Positions 40,244 to 49,479 of a DNA stretch of 64,000 nt are shown here, one piece after another (position 1 is the first letter of the stretch; every line of letters starts with the position of its first letter). The position numbers and the translations under genes are program-made. A model generated the notes under the pieces. It did not search any database and was not told the DNA's origin. It saw only the letters and a program-made list of their open reading frames with translations. Origin of the DNA: Azospirillum sp. 51_20. GTDB lineage: Bacteria > Pseudomonadota > Alphaproteobacteria > RF32 > CAG-239. Location: positions 41,584-105,583 of the forward strand of contig MNTV01000019.1 in assembly GCA_001917175.1 (NCBI GenBank), given 5' to 3'.

Positions 40244-41556
40244 CGCCTTTATGATCTTTGATCACGCGTCTTTTTTCACTCTTGAGTAAGCGTTTTTTGA
40301 GTCCGGCGGTCGTCGGATTCTTTTTTCTGCCCGGCGTTTGCTTTCGGCAAACCGCATTTCGCTGCCGGACGGCCAAAGGAACAAATTGCCGGATATTTTG
40401 CCGCAAGTGAGCGGATCTGCCGGCGTTTCATGATCACAAAAATATCCGTAAAAATTCTCAAATATCCGATAAGAGATGAAAATCTGTTGAAAAATCTGCT
40501 CAAAACTTGTTTTTTACCGCCAGCAAAAACAGAACGGTTAAAAAATTTGCGGTCTCAGACGAAAAAATTCAGAAATAGAGAAAAACCGGCATTATCAAAG
40601 CCTGCCAAGGACGGAAAAAATAAACCGTCACAAACGGCCGTCTTGCAAAAATCCGAAAACCGGCAGCGATAATGCTCTGTCGGGAGAAGAAAGGCAAACC
40701 GTTGCAAATTACGGCCTCATCAAATCCCGGACGACAGAAAAACATTTTTTTTAAAAACTACTGAATTTATCGTCAGCAGGTCAAAATTGGGCTGAACGTT
40801 TTCCCTCCCCAAACGGCAGGAACATAACGTTTGCGGAAAAAGATGCAAAGAACGGCAACGGACAAAAGTAACGTAAACGGTATTAGCCGCTTGCACACTC
40901 TCCGCCCTTCTGCAAAGACGCACAGACGGGAAGCGAAACATCCTCATAAGCCTGTCAATGCGGAGTGCATTGCGTTCGGAACATAAAGCAACAAACAGCT
41001 TTCCTCTTTATCACCTTATATATTTTCCGCTTGCACATTTTAATTCGTATTTCAACCAGGCATACAGACGAACGACAGGCTCGCAGTTTTCGAGCTTTAT
41101 TTAAAACGGCAGCAGGCAAAAGGGCAGATGTCATCACGGCAATTTCGACATTTCGGACAAACGGCAGCGATGGGAAACGCTCCGGGAACAAACGGTTTCG
41201 GCACCAAAATGAACATAAAGTATTCATCTGCCGGACGTTCAGACGAAAAGTTTCTCTCCCGCAAGCGATTTCCTTGAACGAAAACTGCGCAGGTTCGTGC
41301 TTTTTGCGCTTTATTTAAGACGGCAGCAGGAAGCAAGATTTTGACAACGGAACCACCCGGAGGAAAAGGAAGCAGGATTTCGACAATAAAATAAGCAGCG
41401 GTAGACAAAAAGGCGAACACTGCAATACCCCCACACTTTGGACGCAGCAGGAAGCAAGATTTTGACAACAGAACCACCCGGAGGAAAAGGAAGCAGGATT
41501 TCGACAACGCTATCGCCCGAAGGAAAAATCAGCAAAACTCCGGCGGTAAAAGGCGT
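40244..41556. other. 1.3-kb region without a credible gene; repeats
   Basis: Between chpT and the EFR1-like gene. Open frames on both strands are short, overlapping and have shadow-like composition. GC is below that of the neighbours. The right third has direct repeats (see 41323-41507) and two diverged copies of a CTTTATTTAA(A/G)ACGGCAGCAGG segment (about 41093-41115 and 41310-41330). It may be a decayed gene or insertion, or an untranslated/RNA locus. I see no terminator directly after chpT. Confidence 0.5.
41323..41507. repeat. Direct repeats of 64 bp with internal 39-bp units
   Basis: 41323-41386 and 41444-41507 are identical except for one base, 121 bp apart. Read on the minus strand, each holds copies of a 39-bp unit beginning TTTTCCTCCGGG, which would encode a 13-residue repeat (FPPGGSVVKILLP / FPSGDSVVEILLP). 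The length is a multiple of three and substitutions keep the amino-acid pattern, which hints at a former repetitive protein. The frames are broken between copies. Confidence 0.7.
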
Positions 41557-42288
41557 TCAGAGAAAAAATTCGTTTTCCCGGCGGACAGAATAGTTGCTTT
41601 CAAGATATGCGCGAACCGCACTCATATCCATCTGCCGGCAGCCGACCGGACAAACGCGGACGCACTTCATGCATTGTATGCAGGCAGCCGGGTCACCGAC
41701 AAAGTCGTCGTTGATCGCAGCCGTCGGACAGACCTTCTGACACAGGCCGCATTTGACGCAGCCGGCGGTTTTCTCCGGCGTGCGGAACGGCTTTTCCCAT
41801 TTTTTATAAGGAAAGCTTCCCGGTACCGTAACCGATGTCCTGTCTTTCTTATTCATTACCGCACGGGCAAATTCTCTGATTGCCGGCAAGTCCGCCTCGT
41901 CCGGACGTCCGTGTCCGAGCACCCCGCTGTAAACATGAGGAATGACAATTGCCGCCGCGGCAATGCAGATGAAGCCCCGCTTTTCCATTTCCGTTTTCCA
42001 CTCCAGCAGCATATCGTCATAATGCCTGTTGCCGTAACAGGCGCAAAGCACGGCCGGCGTGTTTTCTCCCCGCAGGCCGTCAAACAAACCGGGAACCTGC
42101 GGCAATCTTCCGCCATAAACCGGCAGACCGAAGACAACCAGATCGTCGGCGGCAAACCAATGATGCTGCCCGCGGGCGGCAGGCAAAGTGAGATCAACCG
42201 CAACAAACGGAGTTTCCATGGCGCCGCACACCAGTTCGGTTGCACGCGCCGTTCCTCCGGTCGGGCTGAAAAACAAGCGGTAATTCAT
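41557..42288 (-). CDS. EFR1-like flavodoxin/ferredoxin fusion protein
   Basis: 243 residues. The N-terminal ~150 residues are a flavodoxin-like fold: FFSPTGGTARATE (FMN phosphate loop) and VFGLPVYGGRLPQVP. Then two 4Fe-4S motifs: CVKCGLCQKVCPTAAI and CIQCMKCVRVCPVGC. This is the EFR1-type electron-transfer protein frequent in anaerobes. It likely shuttles low-potential electrons and would suit a hydrogenase-bearing organism, but its partner is unknown. No N-terminal export signal. Separated from clpX by a terminator. Confidence 0.9.
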   Translation of the reverse strand: MNYRLFFSPTGGTARATELVCGAMETPFVAVDLTLPAARGQHHWFAADDLVVFGLPVYGGRLPQVPGLFDGLRGENTPAVLCACYGNRHYDDMLLEWKTEMEKRGFICIAAAAIVIPHVYSGVLGHGRPDEADLPAIREFARAVMNKKDRTSVTVPGSFPYKKWEKPFRTPEKTAGCVKCGLCQKVCPTAAINDDFVGDPAACIQCMKCVRVCPVGCRQMDMSAVRAYLESNYSVRRENEFFL

Positions 42289-42330
42289 TTTTTCTCCTTA
42301 TCCTTTCGGTTATTTTGCCGATGCCGCAGG

Positions 42331-42381
42331 GCTAAAAACAAACGGCGGAAATCAGTCCTTTCCGGGAAAATTTCCGCCGTT
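42331..42381 (-). terminator. Terminator of the clpP-clpX operon
   Basis: Perfect 11-bp stem AACGGCGGAAA / TTTCCGCCGTT (42341-42351, 42371-42381) followed on the minus strand by TGTTTTTAG. Confidence 0.8.
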
Positions 42382-42397
42382 CTTTTATACCGCTGCC

Positions 42398-43687
42398 CTA
42401 TTCCGCGCCGACAGCGTCTTTTTTGGCTTCCTTATAAACCAAAATCGGTGTCTTTTTACCGTCGATCACGTCGCCGTCGATGATAATTTCCGCCACTTCT
42501 TTTTTATCCGGAATATCATACATCAGCTCCAGCAGTTTTTCTTCCATAATCGCACGCAGACCGCGAGCGCCGCTTTTGCGTTCGATCGCCTTGCGGGCAA
42601 TGGCCGCCAGCGCGTCGTCGGTAATCGTCAGCTTGACGTCTTCCATGTTAAACAGCGCAACATACTGCTTGACCAAGGCATTTTTCGGCTCGGTCAAAAT
42701 ATTGACCAGCGCCTTTTCGTCCAGGTCCTCCAGCGAAGCGATAATCGGCAGGCGGCCGATAAATTCCGGAATCAGACCATACTTCAGCAAGTCTTCGGGC
42801 TGAATGTCCTTCATGACTTCGCCGACCGGTTTTTCCTGTTTGCTTGCCACTTTGGCGCCGAAACCGATAGAGGTTTTCTGGCTGCGGCGGTTAATGATTT
42901 TCTCAATTCCTGCAAAAGCGCCGCCGCAGATAAACAGGATGTTGGTCGTATCGACATGCAGAAATTCCTGCTGCGGATGTTTGCGGCCGCCTTGTGGCGG
43001 AACGTTGGCAACCGTGCCTTCGATGATCTTTAACAGCGCCTGCTGAACGCCCTCGCCCGATACGTCGCGGGTAATTGAAGGGCCGTCCCCCTTGCGGTTG
43101 ATCTTGTCAATCTCGTCGATATAAACAATGCCCCGCTGCGCTTTCTCGATATCATAATCTGCCGCCTGCACCAGTTTTAAGACGATGTTTTCGACGTCTT
43201 CGCCGACATAGCCGGCTTCGGTCAGAGTGGTGGCGTCGGAAATGGCAAACGGTACGTCGAGGATTTTGGCCAGCGTCTGGGCCAAAAGCGTTTTGCCGCT
43301 GCCGGTCGGGCCGACCAGAATGACATTTGACTTGGACACTTCCACGTCCGAATTGTTATGATTGCTGTTTAAACGTTTGTAATGGTTGTAAACCGCCACC
43401 GAAAGCACTTTTTTGGCATGCTCCTGCCCGATCACGTACTGATCGAGGAATTCCTTTATTTTCGACGGCGTCGGCAGTTTTTCCATGGTGCTGCCGGTGC
43501 TTTTTTCGCCGCCGTTTTCTTTTTCCATTTCGTTCATCTCGTCATGGACGATGCTGATGCAGACATCGATGCATTCGTCACAGATGTAAACGCCGCGTCC
43601 GGCTACCAGCTTTTTGACTTCCGACTGCGATTTTCCGCAGAAGGAGCAGCAGATCTGGTCGTCTTTATGTCCGTTGTCTTCACTCAT
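42398..43687 (-). CDS. clpX: ATP-dependent Clp protease ATPase subunit ClpX
   Basis: 429 residues. The N-terminal C4 zinc-binding domain (CSFCGKSQ...YICDECI) recognises substrates and adaptors. Walker A GPTGSGKT is at about 123-130, pore loop GYVGEDVE, sensor region [18 protein letters not shown], and the C-terminal AAA+ lid ends the protein. It unfolds proteins and feeds them to ClpP, encoded 14 bp upstream. In alphaproteobacteria ClpXP degrades CtrA with help of CpdR, linking it to the ChpT pathway. Confidence 0.98.
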   Translation of the reverse strand: MSEDNGHKDDQICCSFCGKSQSEVKKLVAGRGVYICDECIDVCISIVHDEMNEMEKENGGEKSTGSTMEKLPTPSKIKEFLDQYVIGQEHAKKVLSVAVYNHYKRLNSNHNNSDVEVSKSNVILVGPTGSGKTLLAQTLAKILDVPFAISDATTLTEAGYVGEDVENIVLKLVQAADYDIEKAQRGIVYIDEIDKINRKGDGPSITRDVSGEGVQQALLKIIEGTVANVPPQGGRKHPQQEFLHVDTTNILFICGGAFAGIEKIINRRSQKTSIGFGAKVASKQEKPVGEVMKDIQPEDLLKYGLIPEFIGRLPIIASLEDLDEKALVNILTEPKNALVKQYVALFNMEDVKLTITDDALAAIARKAIERKSGARGLRAIMEEKLLELMYDIPDKKEVAEIIIDGDVIDGKKTPILVYKEAKKDAVGAE

Positions 43688-43701
43688 TTGTTCAGTCCTT
43701 T

Positions 43702-44325
43702 TTATTTGGCAATTTCTTTGCGGGAGGTTACGATCTGATCAATCAGGCCGAATTTCAAAGCGTCTTCCGGGGTCATAAAATTGTCACGGTCCATCGCTTT
43801 TTCAATCACCGAGAGCTTTTGCCCCGTATTTTCGGCATAGATGTTGTTTAAACGGCGGCGCATGTCAAGGATCAGTTTTGCCTGAATTTCGATGTCTGCC
43901 GCCTGCCCTTTGGCGCCGCCCGAAGGCTGATGGATCATGATCTGCGAATTGGGCAGCGCAAAACGCTTGCCTTTGGCGCCGCCGGCTAAAAGGAACGACC
44001 CCATCGAACAGGCCTGGCCGATGCACAGGGTGTTGACGTCGCAGCTGATATAGCGCATGGTATCGTAAATGGCCATGCCGGAAGTGATGACGCCGCCCGG
44101 AGAATTGATGTAAAGGAAAATATCCTTGTCCGGATCTTCGGCTTCAAGGAACAAAAGCTGGGCGCACACCAGCGAGGCCATGTCGTCCTCAACCTGTCCG
44201 GTAAGGAAAACGATACGCTCTTTCAGCAGCCGGGAAAAAATATCGAACGAACGTTCGCCCTGCGGGGTCTGTTCAACAACCATCGGCACCAGCCGGTCAT
44301 AAATTTCCATCGCTTTTTCTGACAT
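43702..44325 (-). CDS. clpP: ATP-dependent Clp protease proteolytic subunit ClpP
   Basis: 207 residues. The serine nucleophile is in [11 protein letters not shown], the catalytic His in [17 protein letters not shown], and the Asp in the [19 protein letters not shown] segment. The N-terminus [26 protein letters not shown] is typical. It makes the tetradecameric peptidase that partners ClpX. First gene of the clpP-clpX unit. The first ~12 residues include a short propeptide, as is usual. Confidence 0.98.
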   Translation of the reverse strand: MSEKAMEIYDRLVPMVVEQTPQGERSFDIFSRLLKERIVFLTGQVEDDMASLVCAQLLFLEAEDPDKDIFLYINSPGGVITSGMAIYDTMRYISCDVNTLCIGQACSMGSFLLAGGAKGKRFALPNSQIMIHQPSGGAKGQAADIEIQAKLILDMRRRLNNIYAENTGQKLSVIEKAMDRDNFMTPEDALKFGLIDQIVTSRKEIAK

Positions 44326-44410
44326 TTGCTATTCCTTATAATTTGGTTAACCTAACGTTTGCCGGCATTATAGGCGGCCAATCGTTAATATTTTGCCAAC
44401 AAACCAGCAA

Positions 44411-44439
44411 AAAGCCCTGCTTTAACACGGCAGGGCTTA
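44411..44439 (-). terminator. Terminator of the cold-shock gene
   Basis: Stem AAGCCCTGC / GCAGGGCTT (44412-44420, 44430-44438) followed on the minus strand by T-rich sequence; 23 bp past the csp stop. Confidence 0.85.
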
Positions 44440-44461
44440 AAAAGTTTTGTCGGGTTAAAGA

Positions 44462-44665
44462 CTACAGCAGTTTGATGTTTCCGGCAACAATCCGGTCTCT
44501 TTCCGTCATCGTTTCGTAGCTGACTTTGTCACCTTCGTTCAGCGTTCTCAGCCCTGCGCTTTTTACTGCCGAAATATGAACAAAGATATCTTTTTCGCCT
44601 TCGTCCGGAGTGATAAATCCGTAACCTTTTCTCTTATTAAACCATTTTACCGTTCCTGCTGCCAT
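44462..44665 (-). CDS. Cold-shock protein (CspA family)
   Basis: 67 residues of one cold-shock domain. RNP1 KGYGFITP and RNP2 IFVHISAV are intact, preceded by the canonical [10 protein letters not shown] start. It binds single-stranded RNA/DNA as a chaperone. ATG 44665 has AAGGA upstream; the six-codon N-terminal extension of the longer frame is not part of the family. The intergenic region to 44855 is shared with a divergent gene and may hold a regulated leader. Confidence 0.96.
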   Translation of the reverse strand: MAAGTVKWFNKRKGYGFITPDEGEKDIFVHISAVKSAGLRTLNEGDKVSYETMTERDRIVAGNIKLL

Positions 44666-44781
44666 AATCGTAATCCTTTTCACAAACAGGTTAAAAACAT
44701 TAAACCTCAGCCCGTTTCCCGGCTGTATTGTTCAGGCTACTACAAATTTGCGGATTAGGCAAGTTATTTTTTGCCCCGGCC

Positions 44782-44809
44782 TTGACTGCCGGCGTTTGCC
44801 GATTATATG
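44782..44809 (+). promoter_or_regulatory. Promoter candidate TTGACT-16-TATATG
   Basis: TTGACT at 44782-44787 and TATATG at 44804-44809, about 45 bp before the ATG at 44856. The spacer is short and the -10 imperfect. Confidence 0.45.
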
Positions 44810-44855
44810 GAAAATACTACAGTTTTTTTTAACCCTTAACCGGAGGATTTCAATC

Positions 44856-45215
44856 ATGAACAGAAGGTTTTACCGACTGGCGGCCGCCGCTCTCGTTCCC
44901 GCCGTCATTTTCGTCTGCGCGGCCGACGCCGGCGCCAAAGACCATCGACGCGACTGGGCGGAAGACAAGCTTGAAGACATCAACGACGACTACCAGAAAG
45001 CGATCAAGAAAATCGACAAGTCGTCTTTCAACGAAGAACAGAAAAAACTGCTGACCGCGCAGGCAGAAGCCAACCGCAATCTGGCAACCGCGCAGATCAA
45101 GGCCGTTTCCGAACAGATGACGAAAAACAGAAACGAACGCGCAAGCTTTAAGGAAGCGATCAGGGCCAGCCGCGAAAACCGCAAGGCGGTACGCGAGATT
45201 GACGATATTTTGTAA
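44856..45215 (+). CDS. Periplasmic coiled-coil protein, unknown
   Basis: 119 residues. Signal peptide MNRRFYRLAAAALVPAVIFVCAADAGA, then a highly charged, all-helical mature part (DWAEDKLEDINDDYQKAIKKI...). After cleavage it would be a small ~93-residue periplasmic helical protein, possibly of the CpxP/Spy-like size class but without their LTxxQ motifs. GGAGG precedes the ATG at 9 nt. It has its own terminator. Confidence 0.75.
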   Translation: MNRRFYRLAAAALVPAVIFVCAADAGAKDHRRDWAEDKLEDINDDYQKAIKKIDKSSFNEEQKKLLTAQAEANRNLATAQIKAVSEQMTKNRNERASFKEAIRASRENRKAVREIDDIL

Positions 45216-45233
45216 TTTTTTCCTTCTGCAGGC

Positions 45234-45260
45234 AAAAACCGGGCGCATGCCCGGTTTTTT
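45234..45260 (+). terminator. Intrinsic terminator
   Basis: Stem AAAAACCGGGC / GCCCGGTTTTT with GCAT loop, T7; 18 bp after the stop at 45215. Confidence 0.93.
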
Positions 45261-45427
45261 TGACGTATTCGTGCGGCATGTTACGGCATTTATGCCGCGT
45301 TTCACAAATTTTCCCTTATATTTTATGGTGCTTATACCACATTTGCTATTCACAAATAAAATAAAATTTGCTAAGTTCATGTCGTTTTACAAAGAAAATT
45401 AAACCAACGAACAAGGAATAAACTAAA

Positions 45428-46948
45428 ATGGCATTGAAAAACACCAGAGAAGCAAACTACCCTGAATGGTATCAAAACGTCGTCGCCGCCGCCGAAATGG
45501 CGGAAAACTCGGTTTCGCCGGGCTGCATGGTGATCAAGCCGTGGGGTTACGGCATTTGGGAAAACATCCGCAACATCTTTGACGAAAAGTTCAGAGAAAC
45601 CGGGCATGACAACTGCTACTTTCCGATGTTTATTCCGCTTTCGTTTTTCCAGAAAGAGGCCGACCACGTCGAAGGCTTTGCCAAGGAAATGGCGGTCGTT
45701 ACCCATTCCCGTCTCGGCGCGGAAGACGGCAAGCTGGTTCCCCAGTCGCCGCTCGACGAACCGCTGATCGTGCGCCCCACGTCGGAAACCATCATCGCCG
45801 ACTCTTTTGCCAAATGGATCAAATCTTACCGCGACCTGCCGGTGCTCGTCAACCAGTGGGCCAACGTCGTGCGCTGGGAAATGCGGCCGCGCCTGTTTTT
45901 GCGCACCCGCGAATTTCTCTGGCAGGAAGGACACACCGCACACGCCACCGCCGCCGAAGCCGAAGCGGAAACCAAACAGATGCTCGAAATTTACCGTGAC
46001 GTGGCGGAAAACGCTCTGGCGCTGCCGGTCATTACCGGGCGCAAACCGGAACACGAAAAGTTTCCGGGCGCGGTCGACACCTACTGCATTGAAGCAATGA
46101 TGCAGGACGGCAAGGCTCTGCAGGCGGGAACCTCCCACTTCCTCGGCCAGAACTTTGCCAAATCGGCCGGCATCAGCTTTGTCAACAGCGAAGGCAAACA
46201 GGAATTTGCCTACACCACGTCATGGGGCGTTTCCACCCGTCTGATCGGCGGCCTCATCATGACCCACGCCGACGACGAAGGAATGGCGGTTCCGCCGCGG
46301 ATCGCGCCTTATCAGGTTGTTCTGGTGCCGGTAATCAAAAACGAAGCCGACCGGGAAAAGATTATGGCATATATTGAAGAAGTCAAGGCTTTGCTGAAAG
46401 GTCTGACGCCGTTCGGCGAAAAAATCAGGATCAAAGTTGACAACCGCAACAAATCGAGCGTCGACAAGTTCTGGGAATGGACCCGCAAAGGGGCGCCGGT
46501 GATCTGCGAAATCGGCATGCGCGACGCCGAAGGCGGCAAGGTAATGGTTAAAGAGCGTTTGAAACTCGGCACGCCGGAAGGCAAGGAAATCATTGCCCGC
46601 GAAGAGTTTGCCCGGGGGCTGTCCGAGCGGCTGGAAAACATCCAGCACGAAATGTTCGTACGTGCCAAAGCCCGGTTGGAAAACAATATCCGCACGGATA
46701 TCGTTACTCATGAGGAGTTTGAAAAGTATTTTGCCAATGCCAACCGCTTTATCAAAGACGGCGACAAAAACGCGGTCACTTTCGTCCGCGGCAAATGGAG
46801 CGGCGACCCGAACTCGGAAGAACTGCTGAAAGCGCTGAAAATTACCATCCGTTGCATTCCTTTCGACCAGAGCGGCAGCAAAGGCGAATGTCTGCTGACC
46901 GGCGCCAAAGACGCCACCGTCGACGTCATTTACGCCCGCAGTTATTAA
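45428..46948 (+). CDS. proS: Prolyl-tRNA synthetase, archaeal/eukaryotic-type
   Basis: 506 residues; class II synthetase charging tRNA-Pro. The order is: motif 2 region RPTSETI...RWEMRPRLFLRTREFLWQEGHTAHAT, motif 3 in SWGVSTRLIGGLIMTHADD, an anticodon-binding domain near 300-400, and a C-terminal extension (about 410-506) ending in ARSY. It lacks the bacterial INS editing insertion and carries the C-terminal domain of the archaeal/Thermus-type ProRS. Most alphaproteobacteria have the bacterial type, so horizontal origin is likely. The gene is monocistronic and ends in a strong terminator. Confidence 0.95.
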   Translation: MALKNTREANYPEWYQNVVAAAEMAENSVSPGCMVIKPWGYGIWENIRNIFDEKFRETGHDNCYFPMFIPLSFFQKEADHVEGFAKEMAVVTHSRLGAEDGKLVPQSPLDEPLIVRPTSETIIADSFAKWIKSYRDLPVLVNQWANVVRWEMRPRLFLRTREFLWQEGHTAHATAAEAEAETKQMLEIYRDVAENALALPVITGRKPEHEKFPGAVDTYCIEAMMQDGKALQAGTSHFLGQNFAKSAGISFVNSEGKQEFAYTTSWGVSTRLIGGLIMTHADDEGMAVPPRIAPYQVVLVPVIKNEADREKIMAYIEEVKALLKGLTPFGEKIRIKVDNRNKSSVDKFWEWTRKGAPVICEIGMRDAEGGKVMVKERLKLGTPEGKEIIAREEFARGLSERLENIQHEMFVRAKARLENNIRTDIVTHEEFEKYFANANRFIKDGDKNAVTFVRGKWSGDPNSEELLKALKITIRCIPFDQSGSKGECLLTGAKDATVDVIYARSY

Positions 46949-46989
46949 TTGTCAAACAGATATTCCCCGGTAAACCGTGGGTTCTATAG

Positions 46990-47013
46990 AAAAGGCACCT
47001 TTGGGTGCCTTTT
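46990..47013 (+). terminator. Terminator of proS
   Basis: Stem AAAAGGCACC / GGTGCCTTTT with a 4-nt loop followed by CC and T-rich sequence. Confidence 0.85.
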
Positions 47014-47089
47014 CCTTATTTTCTTACAGCATCGTCGTCGTGAGCATTCACCCCCATTAAAAGGGAGGTAGTCTGTAAGACATCAATAC

Positions 47090-47129
47090 AAAAAAACGCC
47101 TCCTGCCGTCAAGACAGGGGGCATTTTTT
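47090..47129. terminator. Terminator of the small exported-protein gene
   Basis: Stem GCCTCCTG / CAGGGGGC (one G-U) flanked by A7 on the left (T7 on the minus strand) and T6 on the right; 14 bp past the stop at 47144. Confidence 0.85.
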
Positions 47130-47143
47130 CTCAGCTTCGGAAA

Positions 47144-47410
47144 TTACCATTTTTTCTTTTTCAGGTAAATCGGAAGCAGATCCTTGATTTTGAGCGGTTT
47201 TACCAAAATCATCTCGCCCAAGACGGGTAAGGGCTTTTTCTCTTTTTCCGGGGCGGGAACTTTATGTTCCGACGGAAAAACGCTTACGATTGCGGCATAA
47301 GCCGGCAGCATTTGTTTTGCCGGGTCGGCAATGCTTGTTCCGACTGCGCAGGCAGCGGTTGAAAACAGGGCGAAAGACGCCGTGACGGAAAGGATCATCT
47401 TCTTTTTCAT
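47144..47410 (-). CDS. Small exported or lipoprotein-like protein
   Basis: 88 residues from ATG 47410 (MKKKMILSVTASFALFSTAACAVG); an ATG two codons upstream is also possible. A hydrophobic signal segment ends in STAAC, a weak lipobox (the -3 residue is Thr, not Leu/Val), so either a lipoprotein or a normal signal peptide is possible. The mature part is Pro/Lys-rich (VPAPEKEKKPLPVLGE) and ends in a basic KKKKW. No clear Shine-Dalgarno site. No family recognised. Confidence 0.6.
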   Translation of the reverse strand: MKKKMILSVTASFALFSTAACAVGTSIADPAKQMLPAYAAIVSVFPSEHKVPAPEKEKKPLPVLGEMILVKPLKIKDLLPIYLKKKKW

Positions 47411-47641
47411 ATTCATATATTTTAAGTTTAACAGAAAAAGTTCATAAAAAAAGAAAAGACCGTTAAAAACGACAAAGTAATAAACAAAAAAATTTACTGA
47501 TTTTTTTATTTTGACATATTTTGTCTTCTTGTCAAGCGGGAACATGCGCCGGCATCGTTGCATAAGCGGCAAAAAAGGGTTTAAATCGGCGGCAAACTGT
47601 TTTAAACATAAAGGCAAAATCAACAACGGAAGGACATTGTC

Positions 47642-48337
47642 ATGACGGAAACTTTCATCATCTGCATTATCGGCGGCTATCTGCTCGGCTCCGTTCCCTT
47701 CGGTCTGGTCGTCACCAGGCTGGCCGGTCTCGGCGACATTCGCAAAATCGGCTCCGGCAACATCGGCGCCACCAACGTGCTGCGCACCGGACGCAAAGAC
47801 CTGGCTCTGCTGACGGTTCTGCTCGACGCTTCCAAGGCCGGTTTTGCCGCCTGGCTGGCGCTTCGCTTCGTGCCGGCCGAAGACATGTTTTTTGCCGGCA
47901 TCTTCACCTCAACCAACCTGGTTGCCGCCTTATACGCCGGCACCGCCGCCATCATCGGCCACAATTTCCCGGTCTGGCTGAAATTCAAAGGCGGCAAAGG
48001 CGTGGCCTCCACCTTCGGTTTCATTCTGGTGATCAACCCGGCGATTGCGCTGATGGCGCTTGCCACCTGGCTGGTTTTCGCCTTTTTATTTAAATATTCT
48101 TCCCTTGCGGCGCTGGCCGCCGCGGTGCTGACGCCGCTTTACGCCTATTTCTATGCCGGCGAAGTCGAAAGCGTCTTTTTCACCGCGGTCGCTCTTCTGG
48201 TGGTTATCCGCCATCATGCCAACATCCGCCGGCTGATCAAGGGCGAAGAAAGCAAAATTTCCTTCGGCAAAAAAGATAAAACGACCGGCAATACAAAAGA
48301 AAACGGTCAAGACAAGGCGGAAAGCGCAAAGAAATAA
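47642..48337 (+). CDS. plsY: Glycerol-3-phosphate acyltransferase PlsY
   Basis: 231 residues; uses acyl-phosphate to make lysophosphatidate, the first step of phospholipid synthesis. Five membrane helices are expected, with conserved loops: GSVPFGLV, IGSGNIGATNVLRTG, GHNFPVWLKFKGGKGVAS. The C-terminal ~25 residues are a charged extension (SFGKKDKTTGNTKENG). The stop overlaps the dprA ATG by one base. Confidence 0.97.
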   Translation: MTETFIICIIGGYLLGSVPFGLVVTRLAGLGDIRKIGSGNIGATNVLRTGRKDLALLTVLLDASKAGFAAWLALRFVPAEDMFFAGIFTSTNLVAALYAGTAAIIGHNFPVWLKFKGGKGVASTFGFILVINPAIALMALATWLVFAFLFKYSSLAALAAAVLTPLYAYFYAGEVESVFFTAVALLVVIRHHANIRRLIKGEESKISFGKKDKTTGNTKENGQDKAESAKK

Positions 48338-49479
48338 TGACCGCAGACGACGATATCGCGGCCCGGCTGCAGCTGATCAACACCGAAGGGATCGGACCGG
48401 TCGGCTTTAAGCGGCTGCTTGCCCGCTTCGGCTCGGCAGAAGAAGCCTTGCGGGAAACCGCCGCCAAAAAAAAGGTGCCGTCCCGGCAATGGGCGGAAGA
48501 AGAACTGGAGCGTGTCCGCAGTTTCGGCGCCGTCGTTCTTTCCTCCGCCGATCCCCGCTATCCGCAAAAACTGTCGGAACTTGACGATGCGCCGCCGCTG
48601 CTTTACGTCAAAGGGAACATCGCGCTTTTAAACCACCGGCCGGCAGTGGCGGTGGTCGGCACCCGCAACGCCACCATCATCGGCCGCAAGCTGACATCCA
48701 AAATATCTTTTGAACTGACCGAAAACGACGTGCTGATCGTTTCCGGCATGGCGCGGGGAATTGACGCCGCGGCGCACAAGGGCGCCATGTATGCCAAAGA
48801 ACGCCGGGGACCGACGATTGCCGTGCTCGGCACCGGCATTGACCGGATCTACCCGCCGGAAAACGAAGAACTGTATCATCAGATCGGCGAACAGGGGCTG
48901 TTGGTATCGGAATATCCGATGGGCACCAACGCCCAAAGCGGCAATTTTCCCCGCCGCAACCGGATCGTCGCCGCCCTGAGCGAAGCCGTACTGGTGGCGG
49001 AAGCGACCGGCAAATCCGGCTCGCTGATTACCGCCCGCATGGCCGCCGACCGCAACCGGCTGATTTTCGCAATCCCCGGATCCCCCGGGGAAGCGCGTTC
49101 GGAAGGCCCCAATTCGCTTTTGCGCCGCGGCGCGCTGTGGGCGGAAAACGCCGCCGACATTCTGAATGTTTTAAACAGCAAAATCAGACCGGAACCACTC
49201 CGGCCGACCGACGGCGGCGAATGCGATTTATTTACAAAGACCCTTGACAATTTGCAAAAAACTGCCGATATTCCACCGGTAAAGAATTGCGATAAAAATT
49301 CGATTTTGGCGTATTTGTCGGCGGAAGGCACGGACACGGACGAAATCATCCGCAGTTCGGGACTCGATGCCCCGAGCGTGGCAATGCTCCTGATCGAATT
49401 GGAAATGGAAGACAAAATCATCCGCCTGCCCGGCAACAAAATTGCCCTGACCGGCAAAAACATGAAAGTAAGAAGATGA
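48337..49479 (+). CDS. dprA: DNA-processing protein DprA
   Basis: 380 residues; protects incoming single-stranded DNA and loads RecA during transformation. Rossmann-like core with VAVVGTRNATIIGRK, SGMARGIDAAAHKGAM, VLGTGIDRIYPPEN, FPRRNRIVAALSEAVLVAEATGKSGSLITA. The C-terminal ~65 residues are a winged-helix domain (DTDEIIRSSGLDAPSVAMLLIELEMEDKI). It is coupled to plsY (1-bp overlap) and topA (4-bp ATGA overlap). Confidence 0.97.
   Translation: MTADDDIAARLQLINTEGIGPVGFKRLLARFGSAEEALRETAAKKKVPSRQWAEEELERVRSFGAVVLSSADPRYPQKLSELDDAPPLLYVKGNIALLNHRPAVAVVGTRNATIIGRKLTSKISFELTENDVLIVSGMARGIDAAAHKGAMYAKERRGPTIAVLGTGIDRIYPPENEELYHQIGEQGLLVSEYPMGTNAQSGNFPRRNRIVAALSEAVLVAEATGKSGSLITARMAADRNRLIFAIPGSPGEARSEGPNSLLRRGALWAENAADILNVLNSKIRPEPLRPTDGGECDLFTKTLDNLQKTADIPPVKNCDKNSILAYLSAEGTDTDEIIRSSGLDAPSVAMLLIELEMEDKIIRLPGNKIALTGKNMKVRR

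Noticed and set aside
40720..41535. Cys/Phe-rich ORFs on the minus strand
   Set aside because: Low-complexity, overlapping, no Shine-Dalgarno sites; better explained by repeats in a decayed region.
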